NCBI GenBank assembly: GCA_009103225.1
Contig: RHPI01001517.1
Span: 269,441-333,440, forward strand
Source: Chlorokybus atmophyticus
Lineage: Eukaryota; Streptophyta; Chlorokybophyceae; Chlorokybales; Chlorokybaceae
Direction: 5' to 3'
DNA length: 64,000 nt
Part shown: positions 47,358 to 59,447 of the stretch, in pieces
Layout of the letters: every line of letters begins with the position of its first letter
Numbering within the stretch: position 1 is the stretch's first letter
Position numbers and translations under genes: made by a program
The notes under the pieces: generated by a model
What the model saw: the letters and a program-made list of their open reading frames with translations, nothing else
What the model was told of the DNA's origin: nothing
Databases searched by the model: none

Positions 47358-48213
47358 TAGAACTTGTTGAATGCTAGGAGGCGTGTATCCTCAGAGCTGG
47401 AAGTAGGGGTAACACGATGCCAGTCTCTTTCGGCATGTTGTAGGATGGAGTGAGAAAGGGCGGATATGCATTGCTGAGAGGATGTTGTATGATTGTCAAA
47501 CCTGCACCTGTTGCGGGAGATCCATATCTGCCAAAGCGACATGGGAAACATGATGTACCACATGTGGCGGAGGTGTGAAGGGCCATGGGGAGGGTGTAGC
47601 CGGAGAGAGAGGCCAGCTTCAGGTGTAGCAAGCCTCCTCCAAGGCTTGACCACAGGTGCTGGAACCAATCCCACACTAGCTGGCTGTAGCTGCATTCCAC
47701 AAAGAGGTGAGAGGGAGACTCTTGCTGTTGCTAATCGCAAAGCAAGCAATCCCCATCAGTCATGCGAAAGCGAGCCAGACAGCCGCCTATGTACAAGGCC
47801 TTGTGAAGAAGAAGCTACATAAAAGAGCAGATTGAACATTCTATAGTAGAGGCTCAAATGCTCTTCCACAGGGTGGGCTAGTGGACTCCTTCCTGTTCTG
47901 CTATAGTCCATCTGCGCAGAGATGCATCGGATGCAGAATGGAGGCTAGAGAGAATTATGTAGCCCACCTCAGAGTTGTAATCGCACAGGGAGGTGACTGT
48001 CTGTCGGGGTGCTAGGGACATGGCCAGAGTTGAAGCAAGGGTCGACATGAAGGAATATGAGAGGGGACGAACCTACCACCCGCCACCCTATGAACCTGGT
48101 GCTGGGCGGAAGGGCTTGCCACTCAGTGCTCTCAGTGCGGACCCGGGTTTTATGGGGGGACTGCCAACGTGCGGGGAGAGGGAGCACTAGAATACGGACA
48201 AGCAACATCAGTG

Positions 48214-48247
48214 CAGGTTGACACCTGCACTGATGTTAGCTGAGGAG
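48214..48247. repeat. Perfect hairpin, 15-bp arms, 4-nt loop
   Basis: AACATCAGTGCAGGT (48214-48228), loop TGAC, then its exact reverse complement (48233-48247). It lies inside the LINE C-terminal region and interrupts its reading frame. Confidence 0.95.
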
Positions 48248-49318
48248 GAAAGTGTGACGTGTTCTTCTCCTGTTGGCTGGAATGCAGTGCCTTATGTCCT
48301 CGAGTGATGTGCGTGCGACACATACACCACCATGTGTATGGCTGCAAGAGGGGTAGAAGTGCCCCACCATTCAACTGACAATGGAGATCTCACACCTGCT
48401 GCCAGAATGGAATGCCAGCTGGGGGGGAGCGCAGACAGCAGGAAGGTGAATTGGGTTTCCACTCCTGTGAGTGAGAAAGAAAGCCATCAGTGGAGTGTGC
48501 TAGCTGAAAAAAAGCCTCTGGTTGTTGTGTTGTTCCAGAGGGAGCGAAATTTGTGAAACTCATCTGTTGCCCACTGCCGCCAGGCGCGCCTGAACACTGC
48601 TGTCGCACCAAGCGCCATGTCGTCTTCATCCTTACTGTGGGCGTTGAGGAACAGTGGTTGGCGAAGCACTTCATCGTATGTTTAAGAAGGTGGAGGGGGG
48701 CAGGGTCTCACCTCCGTCCATGCCTTGACGATGTGATGCTAGTGAGAAGGAATGTGCTTCAGTGAAAGGCCTGTCGTTGCCAAGAGAGCTGCACCTGTTG
48801 GGATCCATCTCATTGACGCCGGGGGGTGCTGATGACGAAGAGGGTATGAATTCGCAGCCCCACTCGTCCACGAAGTGGTAACCTTGGACTTTCCACGGGG
48901 CCCATGAGGGATCTGTGAGACGGACTGCCCACTTTGTAAGCAGTTCAGTAGTCTACCAACCGGGGTCATGCACGCTCAAGCGTCCTCTGAAAATGGGCTG
49001 ACACATCGTAGCCCAGTCCACTAGACCTCCTGCTGTTGAAGAGGAGCGCTTCCACAGAAAAGAGCGAATATGTGATGGCATGCAGTGAGGAGGGAGGGGC
49101 TGAGACCACTGCTGCCATGTGCCACATGCATGTTAAGAGAGCATGAGAAGGGTTGATGGCTCGACGCGTTAAGGAAAGAGGGCTGACGTTGCCACCGTTG
49201 CAGCCGTTGTTGCATAGTATTGATGACTTGGTCAAAGAGTTGCTGCTAGTTCAGGCTGAGGCCGATTGGGGACTTTGAACACTTCAATTACCTCATGTGG
49301 CTGAAGCCATGTCGCTCC

Positions 49319-50071
49319 CTAGTCAGGAAGCGGAGAAGGAGTGGGACCCAATGCTATGCCGAGCAGATGTTTTGAATGAGTCTTGCAGGCCGGCAAAAGA
49401 GGCTTGTATGCGAAGCAAGTACACCTCCGTATCATTTGCAACTTGTGTGTAGCGAAGTTCTGCATCTTCCTGTGGGCCGTTTGTTGGGAAGAGGAATGCC
49501 TTGAATGGTTGTGGAGTTGCGGACGAGAGCACCAAGCGCCTTTGTTGCAATGATGAAGGAACGGGGCTAGAGAGCAGCCTTGGCGTACACTTCCCTGCAA
49601 TGGAAATGAGCGAGATCGAAACCCGTTGATATTGACACATCTGGGTCCACCCCCGCTGAGTGTGCGCACCCAGTCACACCACCTTGGGGAAAAGCTCAAG
49701 CGAAGATCAACAGAGTTGAGGAAGTCCCAGTCCAACCCATTAAAGGCTTTTTCGAAGTCAAGTAAGAGAAGTGCGTGAGCCATGGCGTCCAGTGCGGTCA
49801 ACACATTGTCGAGGATGTAACGGTGAGGAACAAACCCAACTTGTGTGGGATGGATGCATGCTGAAAGGTGTGGGCTCGATTTTAAGGCGAGTGCCTTGGC
49901 CAAGATGATTATAAAAGAACGGGGAGAAGGGTGATGCATCTCAAATTGCGCAGCATGCCTCTGTCTCCTTTTTTTGTAAAGGAGTACCACCACGCCTAAC
50001 CCTTGTGTTTCCTCCATCTGGCCGGACTCCAAGACGTGCTGACAGTAGCTCAAGTACTGCTCTCCCAACAT
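49319..50071 (-). pseudogene. LINE reverse transcriptase fragment
   Basis: Contains the non-LTR RT core: TQVGFVPHRYILDNVLTALD, then LLLLDFEKAFNGLDWDFL (palm, first catalytic Asp), SPRWCDWVRTLSGG, and GSVRQGCSLAPFL. The later YADD region is lost to frameshifts beyond the end of this frame. Confidence 0.85.
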
Positions 50072-50676
50072 TGGCTAAAAGTGTTGCCAAATGGGACAGA
50101 CAAGCCATCTTCACCTGGTGCTTTTTAGGGTGACATGCTGTTGACTGCTGCTTCCAACTAAGCAAGGAGGAAAAGGGCTTTCGAAGCTTCAGAAGGTGTG
50201 ATGCGGGTTAAGAGTAATCTCAAACATTTTAATGTGGTTGCGTGCACGTCCTCTCTGACACGTGAATGAGAAGAGTTCAGTGCAGAAGTCTGCTCTGGTT
50301 TCGCACATTGCTTATGGGTCGGTGAGAGGAGGGAGAAAGTTCATGTTCCTTGAGTGATAAAGTGCATGTGGTTGGATGATGAAAGTGACTTGCCCAGCTT
50401 GAAGAATGAAGCTGTCATTCGTTTTTCCTTTAAGAGCCATTTTGTAGCTCTCCGCAATAAAGCATGCTCAAGGTTTGTTGCATGTACCTCTTATAAGGAA
50501 AGAAGAATGCGCTCATGGTCCTCATACAGTGATGTGTCTTGTGGAGAGAGTGACAGAAGGGTCACTACCTCCTCAAGCTCTGTTGCCAGCTTTTCAAGAA
50601 TAGTGGCGCAGTGCTGTGTGTTCTTGCGCATGTGCTGCTTGGCTACTGCCTGTACTCTTGTAAGTACATCCTCAAA

Positions 50677-51486
50677 TCAGCTAATGTAGTCTTGCGGGTT
50701 AAAGGGGGGTGATGTTGAGAGCATGCTCCATAACTCTTCTACTTTAGTGACAAAGCGGGCATCAATAATGAGGGCTGCATCAAACCTGTAAAGTCCTTTG
50801 CCTCGTGTTGTTTGATCAATTGCTTGAAGCTCTATGTGGATGGGGGTGTGATCCGATGCCCACTCCGCCGTAATGATGTCTGCTGCCTTCACTGAGGAGA
50901 GAAGAGTAGAGGAAGCGTAGAAGCAGTTCAGACGAGCCAAACGGCGTGCTGTGCCTTTCTTATGGTTGTCCTAGGTGATAGTCTAGACTGTAGGGTGATG
51001 ACATCGCCAAGCATCTTCCACTTCAAGGTGTTGTTGGATAGATGACATGAGAGTGTGGCCGACCATTCCCGCCAGAGTGTCATAGTGGGAGAGGTCACAA
51101 GATTCTTCCTCCACACATTATCAATCACCACCCAGAATATACCAATCCGCAGGTGGACGAACCTGGCGCAATGAAGAGATACAGGTTTCTTTTTCTGGAT
51201 TGTCATTAGATGGCGTGTACATACTGCTGAGTAGAAGCACACCACTGTTCCATAACAAACGAAGCCAACAGCAATGGTGAGGAACAGCCACTCCTGAGTC
51301 AATGAATTCTGGATGCCACTCTGATGGAAACAGAATAGCTACCCCCTCTTTCGTGCCATCCGCAGGGGCCCATATGGAGCCTCCCTTCCATGCATGTTGC
51401 ACAAGCCAAGAAGCAGAGGAGAAGGTGCCATTTCTTTTTTCTTTTAACATAAAGCACCTTTGCCTGAGCGAGAGGGGTGATGACAA
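50677..51486 (-). pseudogene. LINE endonuclease fragments
   Basis: Two adjoining broken frames. The upstream one has GVAILFPSEWHPEF, SSMYTPSNDNPEKE and WYILGGD, and the downstream one has ADIITAEWASDHTPIHIEL. GGD and SDH are the final catalytic blocks of APE-like LINE endonucleases. Confidence 0.75.
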
Positions 51487-51930
51487 TGAGGGAAAACGAC
51501 ATCTTTGCGTGAGGCTTCAAATGTGGTGCGTGGAGAATTCAGCCCACACACATTTAAAGACCACGCATGGATGTCACTAGCTTGCATGGAGTTGCTCGTT
51601 CAAATCCCAGAACTCTCCCCTAAAAGTACTTTGAGATGCAAAAGTCCGACTACGAGAAAGGCCAGGTTGTGTATGGTTGAGGTGCGTGCACACTTAATTG
51701 CACGTTGGACGCTTGCTCTGCCTGTTGAAGGATGTTGATGGAGGCTTGGGTGAGAAGCGTGGATGGGCCGTCATCAACACCAGCAACAAGACCAGGTTGT
51801 AGCCAGGGGATGTCCGCAGTCTCTGTCACGTTGAGGGGGTCTTCTTATTCTGCCTCCGCATGATTAAGGTAAGGAACACAGCCACGAGATCACCTGTATC
51901 ATCCCGTCAGTGCTTGTGTAATGTGTAAAG

Positions 51931-53193
51931 CTAAGCTTTGGGGAGTGGGTGAGACTCGCTTGTGGGTTGATGCCTAACATCTAAAAAGCATGGAGGCGAG
52001 AGTGATTTTGGCGTTAATGCTCTTCCACCTGTAATGGTGGGGAAAGAGAGGTGAGGGGATGTCGTTCTCAACATGCCCAACCACCAACTGTAGTTGCACC
52101 ATCTGAAGACCATTGTTGAAACACGTGGCTCAGAGCGCGAGGAGAACATGGGTGTTGAGGACGGTGGGGGTGGGGGTGGGGGTGGGGGTGGGGGTAAATG
52201 GGCTGTAGGTGGGGTGGCTGCAATAGACACATCCAGCCTGCGCGCTCTCGGGTGTAATGAGGTTGGAAAATGGGGGCATGTGTGACGGCGGTTCGACGGG
52301 AGTTGGTGTGATGGTGGCATGAGCGGGAGTTGGCAGGGTGAGTTGGGGAATCTTATGGCAAAGTGTGGGTTTTGTGGTAGTGGTGGTCCCCTTGGAAGGG
52401 GTGGGCTGCGCCATCCTCCAGCCGCAGGGTCAGTTCCATAAGTGGGGGGTCGTGCTTGTTGTTGACCGGGAAGTGCTCAATTAGGTGGTCCTCCATCCAT
52501 ATGAGAGCAGTATCCGCCAGCTTTTGTGTTGTGACTTTGATTATCCTGCCTGATCTGCCAGGTAGCGACCTGGCCCATTCGTCCAAGTCTATGCAACTCT
52601 GGCGAGGTCGTTGAGCAGGGATGAATTATCCTACAGGAAGATTGGACATATCAGGTACAAAACCGGTTGTGTCTTCCTACCGCCTTGCACTACAACAGCT
52701 GAAAAAAGGATCAATTCCAGCTTCACCTTAAGGGTGTTGTTGATGTCAATGCCAGCCTTCCTTAGGTGTTGCATAGAATGAATAGAGAGTGGTGTAGAGG
52801 TTGCGAGCTTGAGGTAGGGGATGGAGTAATGTCGCCAACCATTAGGCCTGTATAGATCTCGGGTCTATGCTCGGTAAGCAGGAGAAGAGACGGGGAGATG
52901 TTTGTTGTTGAGGTGCGTATGAGCATAGAAACTGGCTGCGCAGAAGCCCGAGCTGGTATTGGCATAACATGGCCCGTTGCTGAAGTGACTGCTTGTAGGG
53001 TGAGAGAGGGTGGGATGAGGATGGCAGAGGTGTTACATTTGTTGTTGTTGTCAACGATGGTGGTGGTGCTGTTGCCACTATTGACCACGGGGCCTTTAAC
53101 GACACTGGCAGACTTGCAATGTTTACATTTACACAAAACATGCAAGGATGCACCAGCTTTCACCGTTTTGGTCGCACCAATGGCATGGCCCAA
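51931..53193 (-). pseudogene. LINE ORF1-like region
   Basis: Broken Thr/Pro/Ser-rich frames upstream of the endonuclease. One carries a CKCKHCKSA cluster, compatible with a zinc knuckle remnant. Assignment to ORF1 rests on position and composition. Confidence 0.4.
52163..52195 (+). repeat. (TGGGGG)5 tract, quadruplex-capable
   Basis: Five G5 runs separated by single T residues on the plus strand, giving a C-rich, Pro-coding stretch on the LINE sense strand. This spacing favours a very stable G-quadruplex. Confidence 0.85.
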
Positions 53194-53235
53194 GTGTGTG
53201 CTGCTGCACGGACGATCCCCTCCCGATGCCTAAAT

Positions 53236-53769
53236 GGCTGCCGTCACTTAGGCCAAGATAACGCCATACCACATAAACATTTTGTATTATATATGTTTAC
53301 AATAGCAATATAATAATTCGCAGCAACTTGCCCACTTGCACATGAACTTGTTCAGTGCGTTGTCAGACACGAGGCCCCACCCGCAATGATGTGCACTAAT
53401 GCACCCACATCACATTGGTCTACTTTATTGCGCAAAATCACAAGGTGCATAAGGTTCAAGCCATCAACAGTGTTCAGCCATTTAATATCGCCAAGTTGGA
53501 GTGACGCAGTATATCAGATATACAAGAAGCACAGCTACCGCGCACAAAGTGCCAATGTACAGCTGCTAGCTGTAATTATGGCTGAGCCGTTGCAGCAACT
53601 GAGCTATGCTATAATGCTAATGGCCTTCACGCCCATTTAAGGGCTTACGGCAGTAGGCGTATAGGTGCCCACTCTCCCCACGGGGATGACAAGTGCTCAA
53701 GTCAATTGACCCTCAAAGAAGCCACCTAAGAGTGATGGAGGTAGTCCTGTAGCTGCTGCGCCCTGCACC
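53236..53769. other. Spacer between the LINE and the LTR retrotransposon
   Basis: No gene is supported. The sequence ends in the left TAATG copy of the LTR element's target duplication (53770-53774). Confidence 0.5.
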
Positions 53770-53774
53770 TAATG

Positions 53775-54300
53775 TGTAACAGCACCACCGTCGCCGGTGA
53801 TGCCCCTTCAATCCTCTACCCCAACACCCACACCGCCTATGACAAGCCTTTCAACGGCGTGGACGCCAGTGAGCAGAGAACCAAAAGTCCCCACATCAGA
53901 TTGATGTCACCTTTTATATCAAGAGTATATCAACTATATACCTCTCGATAATTAACTCACAAACAGACATCGACCCTACAGATAGGGTAGTTGGGAAATC
54001 TAGCGTGAGCCAATCACAGCTCAGATAAGGTACCTATCAATAAGGTACCTATCCAAAGATACCTATCGTAAGGTACCTAACGAGATAGTGATCACATTTT
54101 ATAAAATGTGACACTAAATAGGCTTGAATAAGCGGTCCTACACCCATTGGGACTTATTTAAGCTATGATGAAGCATCATAGCCTTTAATAAGCGAGGAAC
54201 CGTAGAAAAGAGGTATAAATAAGCATAATTAAATACTTATTCATACAAAATGTGTTATTTAGGTAGCAATAATACCCCTATTATTATTGCTCCCGTTACA
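53775..54300 (-). repeat. 3' LTR of the chromovirus
   Basis: 526 bp, beginning TGTAAC and ending GTTACA, so the termini are inverted. It carries 29 bp not in the other LTR, formed from extra copies of a GGTACCTATC-like motif. In element orientation it follows the polypurine tract. Confidence 0.95.
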
Positions 54301-54310
54301 TTCCCCCCCA
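54301..54310 (-). other. Polypurine tract
   Basis: On the element strand, TGGGGGGGAA directly abuts the 3' LTR. This is the expected primer site for plus-strand synthesis. Confidence 0.8.
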
Positions 54311-54447
54311 CTTAGGTTTTCCACGTCCTCGTTGAACTCAAGTTGATCAGGCTTAATTTTGAGTAATTGTATCCAGTGAGATAGCAGGAAATGACAGGGT
54401 GGTACTGAAACTGCACTGCCAGTCTGTTATAAAACCAAGCCCACAGT

Positions 54448-54885
54448 TTATGGGACACGACATGAATCCCAATAAGCTCGAAGCAACTCGAGGCAGTGCG
54501 TAAGATGCCTGTCGGGCTCCCAACTGTTATGTTCCGGGCCATACCCTTTCCATTTCACCAAATAGCGAGTTGCGCGTCCTCGACTATTTAGCTTATGGTT
54601 TAATATAGCTTCCACCTCGTATTTGAGCTCGCTGTCCACCTCAACTGGCGGTGGTGGAGGCTGTGTTCTACCATCTGAGCGGTAAGGTTTCAACAAGTTC
54701 ACATGGAACACGTTGTGTATACGCACACTTGAGGGCAATTGCAGTCGATAAGCGTGCGTACCAACTCTATCAGTGATAGGGAAAGGACCTAACCATCGGG
54801 GCAGCAACTTGCGAGCACCCGTACCTTTGATGGTTATGTTCTTAGCGTTAAGCAAAACTTTATCGCCGACATCGAAAGTGGCCAT
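54448..54885 (-). pseudogene. Integrase C-terminal region with chromodomain
   Basis: The frame starts with the GPY/F-type module (LLPRWLGPFPITDRVGTHAY) and ends with a chromodomain: YEVEAILNHK, RYLVKWKGYG, HNSWEPDRHL. The aromatic cage residues Y, W and W are present. This domain targets chromoviruses to marked chromatin. It is separated from the integrase core by stops. Confidence 0.9.
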
Positions 54886-54948
54886 TCTTCGATGTGTATC
54901 AGCATAAGCTTTTTGCCTGTCCTGTGCTTCTGACAGACACAGCTTGGC

Positions 54949-55754
54949 TCAAGCCAAATTTTCTTGCATATTAGTGGCAAATTCCTTTGCCGCTGGTACA
55001 GTCAGGGCATTGCGAGGTACACGCAATGACGCTGGTGTGTTCGGGCGAATCCCATAATTCAAGATAAATGGGGTTTCCTTTACACTTTCATGCCACGCGT
55101 TGTTCACAGCGAACTCTGCCATTGGCAAGTATTTGTCCCAATCAGCATGGTTAGGAGCCACATAGTAGCGAAGCATTTCTTCCAGTATTGGATTTGTTTG
55201 CTCAGTTTGTCCGTCCGTTTGCGGGTGAAAAGCAGCCGACATGCTTTATTTTACCCCCAACAATTCACAGACTTCTCTCTAAAACTTGGAGACAAACCGA
55301 GGATCACAATCTGTGACAAGTTCACGCGGTACACCGTGAACTCGTAAGACCGTGGACACAAATAAATGTGCCAAGTCCCGTGCACTCACAGTTGTGCAAC
55401 ACGGGGCAAAATGCACCATTTTAGTTAAATGGTCGACACAAACAACAATGGCAGTGTATTTGGCTGCTGTTTCAGGTAGGTCAGTAATCAAATCCATACT
55501 GACACTATCCCACTTTTGCTTTGAATTGCCAATGGTGTAAGCAATCCCGCTTGTTTTTGTGGTAGTGGCTTATTACGTTGACACACGTCACATGTGCGAA
55601 CATATTGATCCACATCAGCTGACATTGACGGCCACCAGTATAACTGTTGCGCAAATTTGAGTGTTTTGTGTTTCCCTAAATGCCCAGCATACGGCGGGTC
55701 ATGCACTGAATGTAAGCATTGCTTACGCAAGTCGCCCGAGGTGGGAATTGCCAA
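54949..55754 (-). pseudogene. Integrase core, broken
   Basis: Three frames together span the integrase: a zinc-binding HHCC module (GHLGKHKT...CDVCQRNKP), the first catalytic Asp (IVVCVDHLTKMVHF) and second (VTDCDPRF), then FHPQTDGQTEQTN with ILEEML. Stops and frame changes separate them. Confidence 0.88.
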
Positions 55755-56010
55755 CTGCTCCCCTTTATACCACAGATTGCTAACAGCAGTAAGCTATTGC
55801 AAGTTGGTTTGACTGCTAAACCAATCATCTGAGTTACAACATGTGGACACACTTCTCAAGAACGGATCTTCAGGATGTTGGACATTACGCGTACTTCGAG
55901 AGCGCGTAAGTGCCAAAAGAGCAGGGCTATGACTTAGTGGATCCGCCACATTGGTGCGACCCGGACGGTAATGCCAAGTGAAAGTGAAACGAGAAATGAA
56001 TTCATTCCAC

Positions 56011-57369
56011 CTAGCTTGCCGCCGACAGATTTTGTTGCGTATGAAAGAATGTGAGCGGGTTGTGATCAGTAATCACTGAAAACTCCACCCCTTTCAAGTA
56101 GCAACGCCATGTGCGCAGCGCGTGCACCACCCCGAGCAATTCCTGCTCAGTGGTTGTGTAATTACGTTCAGCAGGAATGAACTTTCTGCTTTCATATGCA
56201 CATGGTCTGTCATCCTGTAGAAGGACTGCCCCACAACCCAAGCCCAATGGTGGAAGCATCACTGATTACCACAAAAGGCTTGGTGTGGTCGGGGAAGGCT
56301 AACACAGGGGCTTGTGTTAATGCATCTTTAATGCGTGTAAAAGCAACCTCGTGTGCCTCCGTCCACACAAATTTAACATATTTTCTCAGTAAAGATGTTA
56401 AAGGATTTGCCATGCTAGAATATGCTCGCATGAACTTGCGGAAATAATTGGCTAGCCCCAAGAAAGCACGTAACTGATGTACATCCTTGGGTGGTGGCCA
56501 ATCCTTCACCGCACACGTCTTTTTAGGATCTGGTTTCAATCCTTCTTTGCCAATCACATGCCCTAAAAAGGGTAGTTCATCCTTTGCAAAGTTGCATGTG
56601 GACAAATTGGCATAGAACTTGTGTTCGCGTAGCTTAGCTAGAATCAATTCCACATGCCTGTGGTGGTCCTCTCGGGTTTTGTTGAACACAATAATGTCGT
56701 CTAGATATACCAGTACAAACTTGTACAATTCATCAGCAAATACCGCGTTGATTGCTGTCTGAAATGTAGCCGGTGCATTTGTATATCCGACGGGTGGATT
56801 TTAATTTGATGATAACCACTGGTCAAATGCAGTGTGCTGAACACTGTTGCACCTGACAGCTTATCAAACAAATCATTGATCCGAGGCAAATGATATCTGT
56901 TTTTTACAGTTACCTTGTTCAACGCACGGTAATCAATACACATGCGTAGCTTGCCATTTTTTTGGGGCACAAACAAAATTGGTGCACCAAAAGGAGATAT
57001 GCTCTTTGTTATTAAACCTCTCTCCAATAACTTTTTAAGCTGTTTTTCCATTTCCGCGTGTTCTAAGGGACTTAGCCTATAAATAGGCCGCCAAGGTGGC
57101 TTTGCCCCCTCTTCCAACGGAATGGTATGATGTATGTTCCTATCAGAAGGCAACTCCGGGAGTTCATCCTGAAATACATCTGCATATTGTTCCGTAAGCG
57201 ATTGCACCTTAGGGTCAGTTACGGCCTGTTCTACAGGTGTCTCTACCTGTCGTAAGTGCATCAAATATATTTCCTCACGTTTGCGCACGCAACGTTTCAG
57301 TTGCATAGCAGAGAGGAGCGGAAAATTGTCGCGAGCAACACGTGCGAGTACAGGTGCGATTAACGTCAC
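56011..57369 (-). pseudogene. Reverse transcriptase and RNase H, broken
   Basis: RT blocks: KLRMCIDYRALNKVTVKNRY, then LPRINDLFDKLSGATVFSTL, and YLDDIIVFNKTREDH in a second frame. The central part carries a frame change near 56728. RNase H follows with YESRKFIPAERNYTTTEQEL and ITDHNPLTFF, after another break near 56210-56262. Confidence 0.9.
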
Positions 57370-57405
57370 CTTACGTTTACCCTTACGAAGGGTGCACGTG
57401 ATTGC

Positions 57406-57726
57406 TTAAAAGTCCAATTGCAAACCTCCTTCGGTGTGCCACTGTTCACCCAAAACAACATCCACCCCGGGGATACCCATATCCACCATGATGAAAGTTG
57501 GTCGAGTCTTGTGGCTATTAGTAAAAAAACGCCCCTTCACCTCCCCAATTGCATTAAGTGTGGAACCAGCAGCACGTACATACAACGTGAATAGTGTGAA
57601 AAGTATATTACGTTTCACCCAAGCATATTCAACAAAATTATGGTTTGCACCAGTATCAATCAATGCTGTACATAGTGTACCCATAAGTTGACTCTCAAAT
57701 CTCCATTTGAGAGGAAATTTTATCAA
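57406..57726 (-). pseudogene. Retropepsin-like protease
   Basis: Contains ALIDTGANHNFV, the DTG aspartic protease active site, and VDVVLGEQWH, typical of the gypsy protease C-terminal end. It lies between gag and RT. Confidence 0.85.
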
Positions 57727-57784
57727 GAAGTACAGAGTTTTTTGAGTCGTTCTGCTCGACTAAGTTACCAACCATGGACAATTC

Positions 57785-58970
57785 CTATTTCTTGTCCCTC
57801 TGCTGCTTGGCCTTCTGTGCATTCTGCTTTGCATAGCACTTGGCCTCCCCATGACCTGTCTTTTTGCAGAAACTGCAAGTGATGATGGATTTGGCCGCGT
57901 TGTAAGGGCCATCAAGATGAGATGTTTTCGCCTTTTTCACAAAAGGTTTGTTATCAGTGGCCGGGCGCTTTGCAGCTGAAACCGGGGCTGCCTTTTTTGC
58001 CGTGGTTTGCATGTTTGCGTGAGAGCGCTTTACACTGTCCACAGCAGCAACCATCTGCATCAGCATTGGTAAATCCGTCGAGGCCCACTCTTGCAAACTC
58101 GCGGGGTTGACGGCCACATGCTGTACGAGATCTGTGTCCAAGCCACGCCTGAACATATTCAGCTGATCAGCATCACTGATAGGTAGTTTGCCAGCATTGA
58201 TCTTGCTGACAAACGACTGAAAATTCTGGATATACTGCTGAACAGGACGCCCGTTTTGACGCAGGTTGTGCAGCTGGTTGCGAGCAACCTGGGCAGGATC
58301 TGCGCCACCACAGCGCTGCTCCATGAAAGGACACAACTGATTCACTTCTCGCCCGAGGTTCGTATCCCGTTGCTTACGGCGGTACCACTCTGCCAGAGCA
58401 TCGTTTGAGATCAGCAACTCAGCTACACGCAACTTCCCCTCCTCAGAAATGTGAAGGGAGTTGACATAGTGTCTCAGCTTCACGAGCCAGTCGATAATTG
58501 CCGCTTGTTTGTTGGGAACAAACTCGGCAGGTTGAGCAAGCGCCTGATCAGGTGGACCACTATCAGAGCGTTGAAGGCGCTTGATCATGTTCAGAACACG
58601 TTTGCCTTCCCATCGACCCCTCCCAATCTCGCCCCATAAAGGTGGTGAGCTTTGAAATCTTTTCCGCCACATGAAAAAGGAAGTTGACGAGCGAGACAAT
58701 TGCCTCACGAGGCTCCTCATCATAGGTGCCAAGAAAATGGTCCATCGACTGTTTTGTCAAGCGAATTGAGATTTTAGGCTGCACGAATGATGGTGGTGGT
58801 GGTGGTCCGTTTGGTTCCACCAAGCCATCCACATCCTTAGCAGCATGAGACTCATAAGGTGCATCATCCGGGTTGGAAATATCCTCCATGGATGGAAATT
58901 CCTCCTCACGGGATAATTGCTCTTTTTGCGAGCTTTCCCCCTTTGAGGTGGGCACCGGGTTCTCTTCCAT
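57785..58970 (-). pseudogene. Gag polyprotein, frameshifted
   Basis: Two overlapping frames (58970-58563 and 58732-57785) cover gag. The first begins MEENPVPTSKGESS and is acidic. The second carries a retrotransposon-gag fold (LISNDALAEWYRRKQRD, VQQYIQNFQSFVSK) and a CCHC zinc knuckle (CSFCKKTGHGEAKC) near its end, followed by a Lys-rich tail. Confidence 0.9.
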
Positions 58971-59176
58971 TTGTCTGCAAAACAGGCAAAATGGAAAGGT
59001 GAGAACCTCACCAATGGACCAGGTTCAACGAGAGGAATCAAAATGACCCCAAGTTGTAGAAGTCCCAAACAGAGTCCAAACCAGTCCTAAATTAGGAAAG
59101 GTTGGATCTGGAGTGTCACCATACAGAACAAGTCTGAGTGGGACCAGAATGTCCTAACCCTGTGTTGTCCTCAACT

Positions 59177-59314
59177 AAGTCCCAATCTCCAGGCCGAAGC
59201 CAGAGGGGGAGGGTTTCAGACCAACAGGGTTTGGGAACAGATTGTCCTAGAATTTCCCCAAAACTGTCCTAACCAAGTCCCGATCTCCAGGCTGAAGCCA
59301 GAGGGGGAGGGTTT
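59177..59314. repeat. Tandem repeat in the chromovirus leader, period ~98 bp
   Basis: The ~40-bp block AAGTCCCAATCTCCAGG... to GGGGGAGGGTTT occurs at 59177 and again at 59275 with two substitutions. It lies between the 5' LTR and gag. Confidence 0.85.
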
Positions 59315-59447
59315 GGGAACGGTTTGGTTCGGAACTTGCGGACCCGGGTCAAGCGACCCGGAAAAGCAGCTGGCAGGTGACAGGTACATCACATGCATGC
59401 AACAGGCAAGCCACAGGTATGCAACAGGCAAGCCGTACGGTGACTAA

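Larger units (their letters stand above)
47357..53193 (-). mobile_element. Decayed LINE-type non-LTR retrotransposon
   Basis: Pieces of one element lie in order on the minus strand: an ORF1-like region (53193-51931), an apurinic-type endonuclease (51486-50677), a reverse transcriptase (50071-49319) and a C-terminal region (48969-47357) with WQIWISRNRCRF, typical of plant LINE tails. Frames are broken by several shifts and stops, so it is not active. A clear poly-A tail and target duplication were not found, and both boundaries are approximate. Confidence 0.8.
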
